Below are positions 6,859-7,104 of a DNA stretch of 7,104 nucleotides, one piece after another. The notes beneath the pieces are model-generated. The model was not told the origin of the DNA. It did no database searches and saw only the letters and a list, made by a program, of their open reading frames with translations. The DNA lies in assembly GCA_900757335.1 (NCBI GenBank), contig CAAENL010000230.1:1-7104 (forward strand). Reading direction: 5' to 3'. This DNA comes from Clostridia bacterium. Its GTDB lineage: Bacteria; Bacillota; Clostridia; Oscillospirales; Acutalibacteraceae. Made by a program: the position numbers and the translations under genes. Within the stretch, counting starts at the first letter, position 1. Each line of letters begins with the position of its first letter.

Positions 6859-6985
6859 CCTTTTTATTTTTATTAAAAGGGCAGTTAGGACCCAATTTAT
6901 AAATTAAATAATCGAATATATTCCCGGAATTTTCAAAAGTTTTCCATGCTTTATTTTCATTTATCCGTGCTGCCTCTTTGCCCAT
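6797..6985 (-). CDS. yqzL: YqzL-like small protein upstream of recO
   Basis: A 62-aa small protein whose segment AWKTFENSGNIFDYLIYK (residues 13-30) matches the core of the YqzL family, roughly WKxFxxTGNIDxYLLFKE. Its function is unknown. YqzL is known in Bacillus as a short protein encoded between era and recO, and the position here, just before recO on the same strand, supports the call. The ATG at 6985 is preferred because AGAGGTGA (6998-6991) stands five bases upstream. A GTG at 6994 would lie within that ribosome site. The C-terminal half (about 31-62) is longer than the usual family length of around 47 aa. Its last 62 bases overlap the recO start as drawn, a region where the recO frame also constrains the sequence. 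Confidence 0.7.
   Translation of the reverse strand: MGKEAARINENKAWKTFENSGNIFDYLIYKLGPNCPFNKNKKDDIYTGASIKIERERNNNSR
6859..6880 (-). promoter_or_regulatory. Hairpin covering the recO translation start
   Basis: In the minus-strand transcript, CCUUUU (6880-6875) can pair with AAAAGG (6864-6859) across a 10-base A/U loop. The second arm holds the only Shine-Dalgarno-like bases next to the recO ATG at 6858. The hairpin lies inside the yqzL-like reading frame, so ribosomes finishing that gene would open it. This fits translational coupling. The pairing is seen directly; the role is inference, and the stem is short and A+U-rich. Confidence 0.35.
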
Positions 6986-6990
6986 TTCGT

Positions 6991-6998
6991 TCACCTCT
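6991..6998 (-). promoter_or_regulatory. Shine-Dalgarno site of the yqzL-like gene
   Basis: AGAGGTGA on the minus strand, five bases before the ATG at 6985. It decides the start in favour of that ATG over the GTG at 6994, which is part of the site itself. Confidence 0.7.
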
Positions 6999-7055
6999 TA
7001 TAAATAAACTTATCAAATTATTTTTATTTTTTATATTAATAATTAACATAAGTCC

Positions 7056-7083
7056 ATTATACAGCAAAACAAAAAAATGTATA
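7056..7083 (-). promoter_or_regulatory. Promoter for the yqzL-recO unit
   Basis: On the minus strand there is a perfect TATAAT (7061-7056) and, 16 bp upstream, TATACA (7083-7078, four of six matches to TTGACA). Transcription would begin near 7049 and give a leader of about 64 nt that is almost entirely A/T. The remaining bases up to 7104 hold no recognisable gene. The -35 match is moderate, so the strength is uncertain. Confidence 0.5.
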
Positions 7084-7104
7084 GTAGAAATTTAGAAATT
7101 TATA

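Noticed and set aside
1..7104. CRISPR arrays, insertion sequences, tRNA/rRNA genes or attachment sites
   Set aside because: No regularly spaced repeats, transposase-like frames, terminal inverted repeats, or tRNA-like or rRNA-like stretches were seen on either strand.

Overview
The window looks like chromosomal DNA from a low-G+C member of the Firmicutes, most likely clostridial. The base composition is strongly A+T-rich. Promoters are near-consensus TTGACA/TATAAT types, Shine-Dalgarno sites are strong (AGGAG, AAGGAGG, AGAGGTGA), and a YqzL-like small gene sits directly upstream of recO, an arrangement known from Bacillus and relatives. The species cannot be named from the sequence alone.

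Left part (1-3640): a short intergenic region holds two divergent promoters. The leftward one drives a gene of which only the first 11 codons are present (TTG start, good Shine-Dalgarno site). The rightward one is a perfect-consensus promoter. It drives a two-gene unit: a 266-aa protein with the hallmarks of the contractile injection system (CIS) tube/adaptor family (Afp7/Pvc7-like), then an 850-aa protein that I do not recognise. The second protein has two helical, charged halves joined by an acidic Asp/Tyr/Glu tract and a long Gln/Ser/Thr/Pro linker. No sheath, inner tube, baseplate, spike or ATPase gene is in the window, so this is an isolated CIS-related gene pair, at least locally. It is the most unusual part of the window.

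Middle (3640-6106): feoA and feoB, the ferrous iron uptake pair, lie in the same direction 24 bp apart, probably behind their own weak promoter. FeoB has a complete GTPase domain and the paired permease gates, with an unusually cysteine-rich first gate.

Right part (6076-7104, minus strand): a yqzL-like small gene and recO (recombination and repair) form an overlapping pair behind a recognisable promoter near the right edge. recO runs convergently into feoB, and the two coding regions overlap by 31 bp. The feo and recO genes are ordinary housekeeping functions with no evident link to the CIS-related pair.
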